Shown here: piece by piece, positions 1 through 6,788 of the stretch
Position numbering within the stretch: the stretch's first letter is position 1
How the letters are laid out: every line of letters begins with the position of its first letter
Origin: Acidobacteriota bacterium
GTDB lineage: Bacteria > Acidobacteriota > Vicinamibacteria > Vicinamibacterales > Fen-181
NCBI GenBank assembly: GCA_003157675.1
Contig: PMKG01000047.1
Location: forward strand, 1,617 to 9,021
Length of the DNA stretch: 7,405 nucleotides
Direction of reading: 5' to 3'
Translations under genes and position numbers: made by a program
Notes under the pieces: generated by a model
The model's input: only the letters and a program-made list of their open reading frames with translations
The model's database searches: none
What the model was told of the DNA's origin: nothing

Positions 1-2604
1 GAGCCGCTGGCCGAGCACCGCCGCCACCGCGTCGGCCTGCTGGTCGACCCGGCGGTGGGACTTGAACATCCAGAGCAGGCTCTCGCGAAGCGCCGGCGTC
101 GGCTCGAGCGAGTCGATGCCGAAATGCGACAGCGCGCGTCGCAGCTTGTCGAGGAAGCCGCGCGGCAGATCGCCGCCTCGAGCCTCGAGCGCCCGCAGGT
201 AGGTGAACAGGTACTCTTCAGCGCTCAGCGCGCCTTCCTGCTCGTCGCCCTCGGGCGCGGCGTGGCGGCCGAAGACCGCCGAGATGTCGACGAAGATCCG
301 GACGAGATCGTCCTCGGCCCGACGCCGGTCGGGATCGGCGTCTTCGAGCGACTGCGCCGCGCGCGCGTACTCGCCGACCAGGCGCTTGGACTCGGCCGGG
401 TCGACGTCGAAGCCGAGCATCAGGCGCCGCAGGTCCTGCAGCAGCGCCGGGACCCGGAACCCGGGACCCCGCTTGAGCTCGCCGATGCCCGCCTTGACGC
501 CCTTGAGAATCGCGCGGGTCCGCGAGACGCGGCGCTCCGGTCGCTGCCCGAGCAGCGAGATCCCCTCGAAGGTGACCCGGCTCCCTTCCGCGTCCCCGTC
601 GCCGGTCCGGGCAGCGTCGACGTGCACCAGCGGCGCGCCGGCCGGGACCTGCGCGTTCGGCATCACCATGACCTGTCGAACGACACCCGAGAACGGCGCC
701 GTGACGGCCAGTTCCATCTTCATCGATTCGAGCACGGCCAGCCGGTCGCCGGCCGCCACGAACTCGCCGGCTTTGACGGCTACCGCCACGACGATGGCCG
801 GGCCGGCGGCGCGAACGACCCCGGCGTCGGCGCGCGAAATCCGGTGCGGGACCCCGTCCACCTCCACCAGGTGGGTGAAGCCCTGGACGAACGACAGGAC
901 GCGGTACCGATGCTCGCCGTGCGTGAGCCACCGCTCGCACGGTCCGAGCCGCTCGACGTTCAGATCGATGTGCGTCGCGGCGACGTCGACGCGGTACTCC
1001 TGGAGCCCCTGCCGGTAAACCCTGAACTGGTAGCGGTGGCCGAGGTACCCGATCTCGACCTGGCGTCCAACCTCGGGCCGGCACGTCGGCCGCATCCGCG
1101 CCGCTGCGGAGAAGAACTCCTCGAGCTCGGCTCCCGATTCGGCGTCGTACACCTCGATGGCCGCCTGCAGCAGCGCAATGCCCGCGTGCTCGCCAAGACC
1201 CGTGGTGGGCGCCTGGCTCGACCGGTCGAGCCAGCCGACGTCCACCCTGGACGAGCGAACCTCGTCGCGGTCGAGCATCTGCAGGAGGTACGTCCGGTTC
1301 GTCGTCCCGCCCTTGATGGCGATGCCGCTCTCGGCCAGCGCGCGCTTCAGCCGGCCCAGCGCCTCCTCGCGCGTGTGCCCGACGGCCGACAGCTTGGCGA
1401 ACATCGAGCCGAACTCCGGAGGGATGACGTCGCCCTCGGCGACACCGGAGTCGACGCGCAGGCCCGGACCGGTGGGCAGGCGGAACATCTCGACCTCGCC
1501 CGGCGAGGCCGAGAAGCCCGAGTCGACGTTCTCGGCATTCAGGCGGACCTCGATGGCATGGCCGGAGGTCGTGGGCGGCGGTCCCTCGAGCCGGCCGCCG
1601 CGCGCGACGTCGAGCGACAGCTTCACGAGGTCGACGCCGGTGGTGTGCTCGGTGACCGGGTGCTCGACCTGGAGCCTGGGATTGACCTCCATGAAGTAGG
1701 ACCGCCGCGTCGACGGGTCGAACAGGAACTCGACCGTCGCCATATCCTCGTACTCGGCGGCCCGGCAGAGCCGGCGAGCGGCCTCCTTGAGGGCGTCCTC
1801 TTCTCCTGCGAGCAGCGCCGGCGACGGCGCCTCCGCCATCAGCTTCTGGAAGCGGCGCTGGATCGTGCAGTCGCGTACGCCCAGGGCCCACAGCCCGCCG
1901 TGGTGGTCCCCCTGGATCTGGACCTCGACGTGGCGCACCCCTTCGAGCCAACGCTCGACGAAAACGGTCGCGTCGCCGAACGTCCGCCCGGCCTCGCGCC
2001 GGGCGCTGTCGAAGGCCGCAGTCAGCTCCGTTTCGCTCCACGCCCGGCGGATCCCGCGCCCTCCGGCGCCAGCCGCCGCCTTGACGAGCACCGGGTAACC
2101 GAGCCGCTGCGCGTGCGCCCACGCGACGTCCAGCGACGCCGCCGCCTCGCCGCCCCACGGGATGACCGGGAGACCGGCCTGCTCGGCGAGCCGCTTGGCA
2201 GAGATCTTGTCGCCCAGCCGGCGGATGGCCTGGCTGCTCGGCCCGATGAAGGTGAGCCCGAGCTGCTCGCACATCGCGACGAAGTCGGCCCGCTCCGCCA
2301 CGAACCCCCACCCGGCCCAGACCGCGTCGGCGTGCACGGCCGCCAGTGCCTCGCCAAGGCGGTCGTAATCGAGGTAGGTCGGCTTGCGTTGCCCGTCGGC
2401 CTCGTCCACGAACGTCGCCGGACCGAGGTTGAACGACTCGTCGGCTTCGCGCACGAACCGGGCCCGGCGGTCGGGCTCGGTGAACAGCGCAATGGTGCGG
2501 ATGGCGGTGCCGCGCTCCAGGTTGAACTCGCGAAGGGCGTGGATGATGCGCATGGCGGGCTCGCCGCGGTTGACGATGGCCACGCGCTCGAAATCTACCG
2601 GCAT
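1..2604 (-). CDS. Fused acyl-CoA carboxylase (biotin carboxylase + biotin carrier), 5' part
   Basis: Seen: 868 uninterrupted codons from ATG at 2604, still open at position 1, so the C-terminus is missing. GAGG lies 6 bases before the ATG. Residues 1-460 are an ATP-grasp biotin carboxylase: NRGEPAMRII (12-21), GDK (K133), KAAAGAGGRG (K175), HVEVQ (H225), RDCTIQRRFQK (K254), E292, MEVNPRLQVEHPVTE (305-319) and R354, so the AccC metal, ATP and bicarbonate residues are all present. Residues about 460-570 form a beta-rich linker. The biotin carrier domain is about 575-655, with ESMKM and acceptor Lys629. Residues 660-868 are charged and helical. Known: such enzymes carboxylate acetyl-, propionyl- or longer acyl-CoA in the cytoplasm. 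Inferred: a carboxyltransferase domain follows outside the window, giving a chain of perhaps 1800 residues. AVWAGWG and GPSSQAIRRLGDKI resemble eukaryotic ACC more than AccC. Substrate is unknown. Confidence 0.93.
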   Translation of the reverse strand, partial: MPVDFERVAIVNRGEPAMRIIHALREFNLERGTAIRTIALFTEPDRRARFVREADESFNLGPATFVDEADGQRKPTYLDYDRLGEALAAVHADAVWAGWGFVAERADFVAMCEQLGLTFIGPSSQAIRRLGDKISAKRLAEQAGLPVIPWGGEAAASLDVAWAHAQRLGYPVLVKAAAGAGGRGIRRAWSETELTAAFDSARREAGRTFGDATVFVERWLEGVRHVEVQIQGDHHGGLWALGVRDCTIQRRFQKLMAEAPSPALLAGEEDALKEAARRLCRAAEYEDMATVEFLFDPSTRRSYFMEVNPRLQVEHPVTEHTTGVDLVKLSLDVARGGRLEGPPPTTSGHAIEVRLNAENVDSGFSASPGEVEMFRLPTGPGLRVDSGVAEGDVIPPEFGSMFAKLSAVGHTREEALGRLKRALAESGIAIKGGTTNRTYLLQMLDRDEVRSSRVDVGWLDRSSQAPTTGLGEHAGIALLQAAIEVYDAESGAELEEFFSAAARMRPTCRPEVGRQVEIGYLGHRYQFRVYRQGLQEYRVDVAATHIDLNVERLGPCERWLTHGEHRYRVLSFVQGFTHLVEVDGVPHRISRADAGVVRAAGPAIVVAVAVKAGEFVAAGDRLAVLESMKMELAVTAPFSGVVRQVMVMPNAQVPAGAPLVHVDAARTGDGDAEGSRVTFEGISLLGQRPERRVSRTRAILKGVKAGIGELKRGPGFRVPALLQDLRRLMLGFDVDPAESKRLVGEYARAAQSLEDADPDRRRAEDDLVRIFVDISAVFGRHAAPEGDEQEGALSAEEYLFTYLRALEARGGDLPRGFLDKLRRALSHFGIDSLEPTPALRESLLWMFKSHRRVDQQADAVAAVLGQRL

Positions 2605-2715
2605 GATGACCTCAGACAGGCTGGAAAGACGGCGACGACAGAGATCCGCCATTTTATCCCATCGACCTGCGGTAAACTCACCAAGCAACCATCGGCCGCC
2701 TGCGAGGACCCCGAG
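2605..2715. promoter_or_regulatory. Divergent intergenic promoter region
   Basis: These 111 bases separate two divergently transcribed genes and must hold signals for both. The stretch is locally AT-richer than its surroundings. On the minus strand TAAAAT (2656-2651, 5 of 6 to the sigma70 -10 consensus) would give the carboxylase a leader of about 40 bases. On the plus strand TAAACT (2673-2678, 4 of 6) is a weak candidate for the barrel-protein gene. I see no convincing -35 box for either and no clear operator dyad. AGGA at 2705-2708 is the ribosome binding site of the plus-strand gene, 7 bases before its ATG. Confidence 0.4.
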
Positions 2716-3609
2716 ATGGCTGGCCCGTTCCGAGAGATTCCACGCGCCTCCGCCGCCTCGATTCTGGCTGTCGTCGCCTGGCTGGTGCTCGGGGCGGTAT
2801 CGGTCCGCGCCCAGCCCGCCAAGGACCCTCGAGAAGCCCAACCCGAGCGTCCCACTGTGGCGACGCACGCGTATGCGGTGGCCCCCGGCATCGTCGAACT
2901 CGAAACCGGCATGCAGTGGCAGTCGCTCGGGCCGGCTTCAGCCCAACTGACCGGTCCGGTGCTCGTCAAGGTAGGTCTGGCCCGCCGCCTTCAACTCGAT
3001 ATCGCGCCGGGTTGGGCGTGGCTCGGTCCCGACGGAGCCAGGCACGGGGGCTCCGCGGACACAGCCGTCGGCCTCAAGTGGCAGGTGGCGGTCGGCCTCC
3101 CCTTGCTGGCCGATGTCGCCGTCCAATCGACGGTGAAGCTGCCCACCGGGGATGTGGGTCGAGGCACCGGCACCGGAACCACGGACCTGAACCTCGTGTT
3201 CATCTCGAGCCGGCAGCTTGGCAAGGTCGAGGTGGATGTCAATTTCGGCTATACGCGGCGCAGCGGAGACGGCACGCTGGCCCCGACAACCGCCACGCTG
3301 TGGACCGTTTCGACCGGCTTTCTCGTCACCGGCCCGCTCAGCTGGGCTGCAGAGTTGTTCGGCTACCCCGGCACGCGTGGGCCCGCAGGTTCCCGCCCCA
3401 TCGTGGCCATTCTCACCGGCCCGACCTTCCAGCCCCAGCGGAGCGTCGTGCTCGACGCCGGCCTCATCCTCAACGTCGAGGGATTCGGGGCCACGGCCCT
3501 CTACGCCGGCGTGACCTGGAACATTGGGCGGCTGCCCGGGTTCAACCGCTCGACGCCGGAGCGGACGGCTGGAGCGAACCCCTTTCCGGCGCATGCCTTC
3601 CCGCGATAG
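2716..3609 (+). CDS. Outer-membrane beta-barrel protein, MetA-type 'transporter' group
   Basis: A 297-residue exported protein. The reading frame is open far upstream, but ATG 2716 is chosen because AGGA sits 7 bases before it and a signal peptide begins there: basic start, hydrophobic core at residues 14-30, likely cleavage after VRA (A32). The mature part has alternating strand patterns typical of barrels: APGIVELETG (56-65), a central KLPTGD (141-146) followed by a Gly/Thr-rich GTGTGTTDLNL, then amphipathic strands and a last strand near ALYAGVTWNIG (261-271). The ELE.G and LPTGD...GTTDL pattern is typical of proteins annotated 'transporter' or 'MetA pathway of phenol degradation' (PF13557-like). 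The final 25 residues, rich in Pro and Arg, extend past the barrel, and the chain does not end in the usual aromatic residue. Substrate unknown. It heads a run of three plus-strand genes. The family call is from recalled pattern only. Confidence 0.75.
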   Translation: MAGPFREIPRASAASILAVVAWLVLGAVSVRAQPAKDPREAQPERPTVATHAYAVAPGIVELETGMQWQSLGPASAQLTGPVLVKVGLARRLQLDIAPGWAWLGPDGARHGGSADTAVGLKWQVAVGLPLLADVAVQSTVKLPTGDVGRGTGTGTTDLNLVFISSRQLGKVEVDVNFGYTRRSGDGTLAPTTATLWTVSTGFLVTGPLSWAAELFGYPGTRGPAGSRPIVAILTGPTFQPQRSVVLDAGLILNVEGFGATALYAGVTWNIGRLPGFNRSTPERTAGANPFPAHAFPR

Positions 3610-3633
3610 GATGCACTGACCCGTCGCAAGCCT

Positions 3634-3650
3634 GGCCGCCGACCGCGGCC
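3634..3650 (+). other. Small GC hairpin before the nucleotidase gene
   Basis: GGCCGC (3634-3639) and GCGGCC (3645-3650) form a 6-bp stem with a 5-base loop in the 59-base gap between the barrel-protein and nucleotidase genes. There is no T-tract, so an intrinsic terminator is unlikely. It ends 6 bases before the AAGGA ribosome binding site (3657-3661), so it could affect translation or mRNA stability. In DNA this GC-rich it could also be chance. Confidence 0.25.
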
Positions 3651-3668
3651 GCATCGAAGGATACCCGC

Positions 3669-5195
3669 GTGAACAAGCTCACTCGCCTCCTGGCCGGTCT
3701 GACCATCGTCCTGCTGTCGCTTTCGCCGGTGGCCGCGGCGCAGACGGCGTCGCTCACGATCCTCCACACCAACGACACCCACGGCCACCTGCTGCCGTTC
3801 AGCTACCCGGATTCGGCGGCTTCGGGCCGCGAGCTCCAGGGCCTGCGCACCTACAAGGACATCGGCGGGATCGCCCGGCGAGCCACGCTGGTGCAGCGCA
3901 TACGGGCCGAGCAGAAAGCCCGGGGCGTGGAGACCTGGCTCATCGACGCGGGCGATTATTCCGACGGCACGCCGTTCTCGATCGAGTACCACGGCGAGGC
4001 GGACGTGGCGGCCATGAACGCCACCGGGTACGACTTCGGCACCATCGGCAATCACGAGACCAACAACACGATGGCCCAGCTGCGCCGGTTGATCGCCCAG
4101 ACCAAGTACACGCTGGTGTGCGCCAACGCCATCGAGCGGACCACCGGCAAGCCGCTGCTGCAACCGTTCGTGATCCGGAAGGTCGGGCCGGTCCGCGTGG
4201 CGATTTTCGGGCTGTTGACGAAGGAATCGGCCACCTACCCCGCGGCCAAGGAGGCGTTCGACGTCACGGCCGAGATCGACGCCGCCAGGCAGACCGTCGC
4301 CACGCTCCGCGGGCAGGCGGACATCATCGTCCTCATCTCGCACGCCGGCGACGACATGGACCAGCGGCTGGCCGACGAAGTCCCCGATATCGACGTGATC
4401 GTCGGCGGGCACTCGCACACGCGGATCCCGTCCGGCGAACTCATCTGGCACTCCCAGGACCTCAAGGCCTCCTCGGTGAACGGCACGGTGATCGTGCAGG
4501 CGCATCAATGGGGCGGCGAGTTGGGCCGGCTCGACCTGCTCTTCGCGAAGGACGAGACCGGCGCGTGGCGCGTGGATCGCTACCGCGCCCGGCTGATCCC
4601 AGTGTCGGCTGACACACCCGAGGACCCGGGTGTCGCGGCGGTGGTGAACCAGTTCTGGAAGCCGATCGCGCCGCGGTACGCCGAGGTCGTTGGCCAGGCG
4701 AGCGGCGAGTTCAGCAGCCGCGGCGACGACCTGGCCGAGTACAACCTGATGACCGACGCCCTGCGGGAGTCGACGCACTCCGACTTCGCCGTCGAGAACA
4801 TGGGCGGCATCAGGGCGCCCCTGCTCAAGGGCACGGTGACGCGCGGCGACCTGGTCACGCTGGATCCGTTCAGCAACACGGTGGTCACCTTCAAGCTCAC
4901 CGGCAAGGAGCTCCGCCAGGTCCTGCAGCGGTACGCGCCGGCTGTCAGCGGCATCCGCTACCGGCTGGAGAACCGGACGCTCGTCGAGGCGACCGTGGCA
5001 GGCGCGCCGCTCGACGACAACCGCACCTATACGGGCGTGACCAACTCCTACTTCGCCGGGTATGCGATCAAGGGCGCGACCGACGTCTCGGACACGAAGA
5101 AGCCCCGGCTCGACGTGCTGATCCAGTACATCCGCGACAAGGGCACGATCCGCCCCGCTTACGACGGCCGGCGCGTCGTGGTGAACGATCGGTAG
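3669..5195 (+). CDS. Periplasmic 5'-nucleotidase / UshA-type metallophosphoesterase
   Basis: A 508-residue protein from GTG 3669, chosen because AAGGA lies 7 bases upstream and a signal peptide starts there (hydrophobic 7-20, likely cleavage after AAA at residue 24). The N-terminal calcineurin-like domain has the full two-metal set: HTNDTHG (D36, H38), DAGD (D96), GNHE (N128, H129), SHAG (H225) and GGHSH (H248, H250). The C-terminal 5'-nucleotidase domain (about 337-485) shows NMGGIR (377-382) and DPFSN (400-404). The family hydrolyses phosphate from nucleotides, UDP-sugars or related esters in the periplasm. Oddities: GNHE is followed by TNN rather than the usual FDN, so the Asp of the UshA His-Asp dyad is Asn132; and the C-terminal GGDG(Y/F) nucleoside-binding motif is not recognisable around TNSYFAGYAIKG (458-469). 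The fold is sure; substrate and activity are not. It probably shares a transcript with its neighbours, judged by the short gaps. Confidence 0.93.
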   Translation: MNKLTRLLAGLTIVLLSLSPVAAAQTASLTILHTNDTHGHLLPFSYPDSAASGRELQGLRTYKDIGGIARRATLVQRIRAEQKARGVETWLIDAGDYSDGTPFSIEYHGEADVAAMNATGYDFGTIGNHETNNTMAQLRRLIAQTKYTLVCANAIERTTGKPLLQPFVIRKVGPVRVAIFGLLTKESATYPAAKEAFDVTAEIDAARQTVATLRGQADIIVLISHAGDDMDQRLADEVPDIDVIVGGHSHTRIPSGELIWHSQDLKASSVNGTVIVQAHQWGGELGRLDLLFAKDETGAWRVDRYRARLIPVSADTPEDPGVAAVVNQFWKPIAPRYAEVVGQASGEFSSRGDDLAEYNLMTDALRESTHSDFAVENMGGIRAPLLKGTVTRGDLVTLDPFSNTVVTFKLTGKELRQVLQRYAPAVSGIRYRLENRTLVEATVAGAPLDDNRTYTGVTNSYFAGYAIKGATDVSDTKKPRLDVLIQYIRDKGTIRPAYDGRRVVVNDR

Positions 5196-5269
5196 CGAGA
5201 CAGCTTCCCCCGACCCCACGTTGTCGATGACGGGACCGCGGGACGCCGGGCGCCCCGCCACGGAGGGAC

Positions 5270-6766
5270 ATGCCCGCTCACGCGACCGCCCAGGTTCACG
5301 CCAGGCGAGGGTTCCCCGCGGCGTTCTGGACAGCCAACGTCATGGAGCTGTTCGAGCGCGCGGCGTACTACGGGATGAACTCCGTCCTGGCCGTCTACAT
5401 GAGCGCCCGCGTGGCCGACGGCGGCCTCGGCGCGACGGTCGAGGCCGTCGGCTTCCTGCAGAGCATCGTCTACGCGGCGACGTACGTGCTGCCGATCCTC
5501 GGCGGCGCGCTCGCCGACCGCTACGGCTACCGCCGCATGCTGCTGGTAGCCTTCTCGTTTCTCGCGACCGGCTACTTCGCGGCCGGCTACGTGTCGAGCT
5601 ACGCGCTCTTCTTCCTAGCGCTGCTCGTGATGGCCACCGGCTCCGGCCTGTTCAAGCCGATCATCTCCGGCACGATCGCCCGGACGACCGACGAGTCCAA
5701 CTCGGCGATCGGCTTCGGGATCTACTACTGGATGATCAACGTCGGCGCCTTCCTGGCGCCGCTCGTGGTCAGCGTCCTGCGCGGGTTCTCGTGGCGATGG
5801 GTCTTCACCGCCTCGGCGATCTACACGGGCCTGATGCTGCTGCCGACGCTGTTCGTCTACAAGGATCCGCCCGGGGCGGGCAACACCAAGCCGCTGAAGG
5901 ACACGCTGCTCGGCGCGGTGGAGGTCCTCGGCGATTCGCGCTTCATGCTGATGGTCGTGGCCTACTCGGGCTTCTGGATTCTCTATTTCCAGAATTTCGG
6001 GACGGTGCTCTTCTACCTGCGGGATTTCGTGGACCGGACGCCGGTGAGCGCGGCGGTCAGCTCCGCGCTGCACGCGGCGGGCCTGTCCTGGACGTTCACG
6101 TTCGACGCCGAGCACGTCACGGTCATCAACGCCGGGACGATCATCCTGCTGCAGGTCTTCGTCAGCCGGATCGTCAAGAACCGGCCGCCGCTCGCGACGA
6201 TGGTGACCGGCATGGGCATCGGCGCCCTCGGGTTCCTCTGCCTGGCCGCGTCGCGCAATCCGTGGATGTTCGTGGCGGGCATCGCCGTGTTCTCGATCGG
6301 CGAGATGACGGCGCATCCGAAGTACTACAGCTTCGTCGGCCTGGTGGCCCCGAGCGACCGCAAGGCGGTCTACATGGGCTACGCGTTCCTCTACGGCGTG
6401 TTCGGCTCGCTCATCGGCGCGAGCGTCGGGTCGCGCCTCTATGCGACGCTGATGACGCCGGTCGTGGGCACCCCGCTCGCCTCGGACCGCGCGCGGATGT
6501 TCTGGCTGCTCTTCACGGCCCTCGACCTGGTGGCGATGTGCGGCCTGGTCGCGTTCGCGCGGTACTGCGGGACCGACACGCCAGGCACGAGAAAGTGGTC
6601 ACGCCGGGTGATGTACGGCCTCAATCTGGCGATCCTCGCGCTCGGCGTCGTCTTTCTGCAAAGCGGGTTGTCGGCCTCTCCGGTGATCTACCGCATGGCC
6701 GTCCAGGCGGCCATCTTCGTCGCGGTCGGCGGCGCGGGCCTCGTCATGACGTTCCTGCGCCGGTAG
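5270..6766 (+). CDS. POT/PTR2-type proton-coupled peptide transporter, MFS
   Basis: A 498-residue polytopic membrane protein. POT hallmarks: ELFER then YYGM (26-36; family ExxERFxYYG, Phe replaced by Ala31), GGALADRYG (78-86), GLFKP (K129), YYWMINVGA (152-160), and FSIGEMTAHPKYYSFV (341-356) with the TM10 Glu345, followed by AP.DRK..YMG. The family couples inward proton flow to di- or tripeptide uptake at the inner membrane. I estimate about 14 helices; the TM6-TM7 loop is only about 28 residues and two helices follow TM12 (about 446-466 and 473-495). ATG 5270 has GGAGGG (5262-5267) unusually close, about 3 bases from the core GGAGG; the next Met (25) would cut TM1, and a stop at 5228 leaves no better upstream start. 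The 74-base gap before it is GC-rich with only weak hairpins (GCGGG 5238-5242 with CCCGC 5254-5258). Substrate unproven. Confidence 0.88.
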   Translation: MPAHATAQVHARRGFPAAFWTANVMELFERAAYYGMNSVLAVYMSARVADGGLGATVEAVGFLQSIVYAATYVLPILGGALADRYGYRRMLLVAFSFLATGYFAAGYVSSYALFFLALLVMATGSGLFKPIISGTIARTTDESNSAIGFGIYYWMINVGAFLAPLVVSVLRGFSWRWVFTASAIYTGLMLLPTLFVYKDPPGAGNTKPLKDTLLGAVEVLGDSRFMLMVVAYSGFWILYFQNFGTVLFYLRDFVDRTPVSAAVSSALHAAGLSWTFTFDAEHVTVINAGTIILLQVFVSRIVKNRPPLATMVTGMGIGALGFLCLAASRNPWMFVAGIAVFSIGEMTAHPKYYSFVGLVAPSDRKAVYMGYAFLYGVFGSLIGASVGSRLYATLMTPVVGTPLASDRARMFWLLFTALDLVAMCGLVAFARYCGTDTPGTRKWSRRVMYGLNLAILALGVVFLQSGLSASPVIYRMAVQAAIFVAVGGAGLVMTFLRR

Positions 6767-6788
6767 CCGGGCTGACGCTACCTGGCGC
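6757..6788. terminator. Probable bidirectional terminator hairpin over two stop codons
   Basis: Left arm GCGCCGGTAGC (6757-6767) pairs with right arm GCTACC-T-GGCGC (6777-6788): 11 base pairs with a single bulged T at 6783 and a 9-base loop. The TAG of the transporter gene is in the left arm and the TAG of the minus-strand gene is in the right arm, so one structure serves both convergent genes, which are only 11 bases apart. There is no strong T-tract on either side (only CCCCTTCTT at 6797-6805 on the plus strand), so efficiency as a factor-independent terminator is uncertain; it may instead protect mRNA 3' ends. Confidence 0.6.

Noticed and set aside
218..2311. 697-codon minus-strand open frame
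   Set aside because: It overlaps the carboxylase in another minus-strand frame, is Arg/Gly/Ala-rich and shows no domain, while the carboxylase frame has a complete set of biotin carboxylase and biotin carrier motifs.
2916..3668. Upstream extension of the nucleotidase frame
   Set aside because: The frame is open back to 2916 but overlaps the barrel-protein gene out of frame; the ribosome binding site and signal peptide place the start at GTG 3669.
3501..5261. 586-codon minus-strand open frame
   Set aside because: It lies antisense to the nucleotidase gene, whose frame carries all metal-binding motifs; the translation is low-complexity and unrecognisable.
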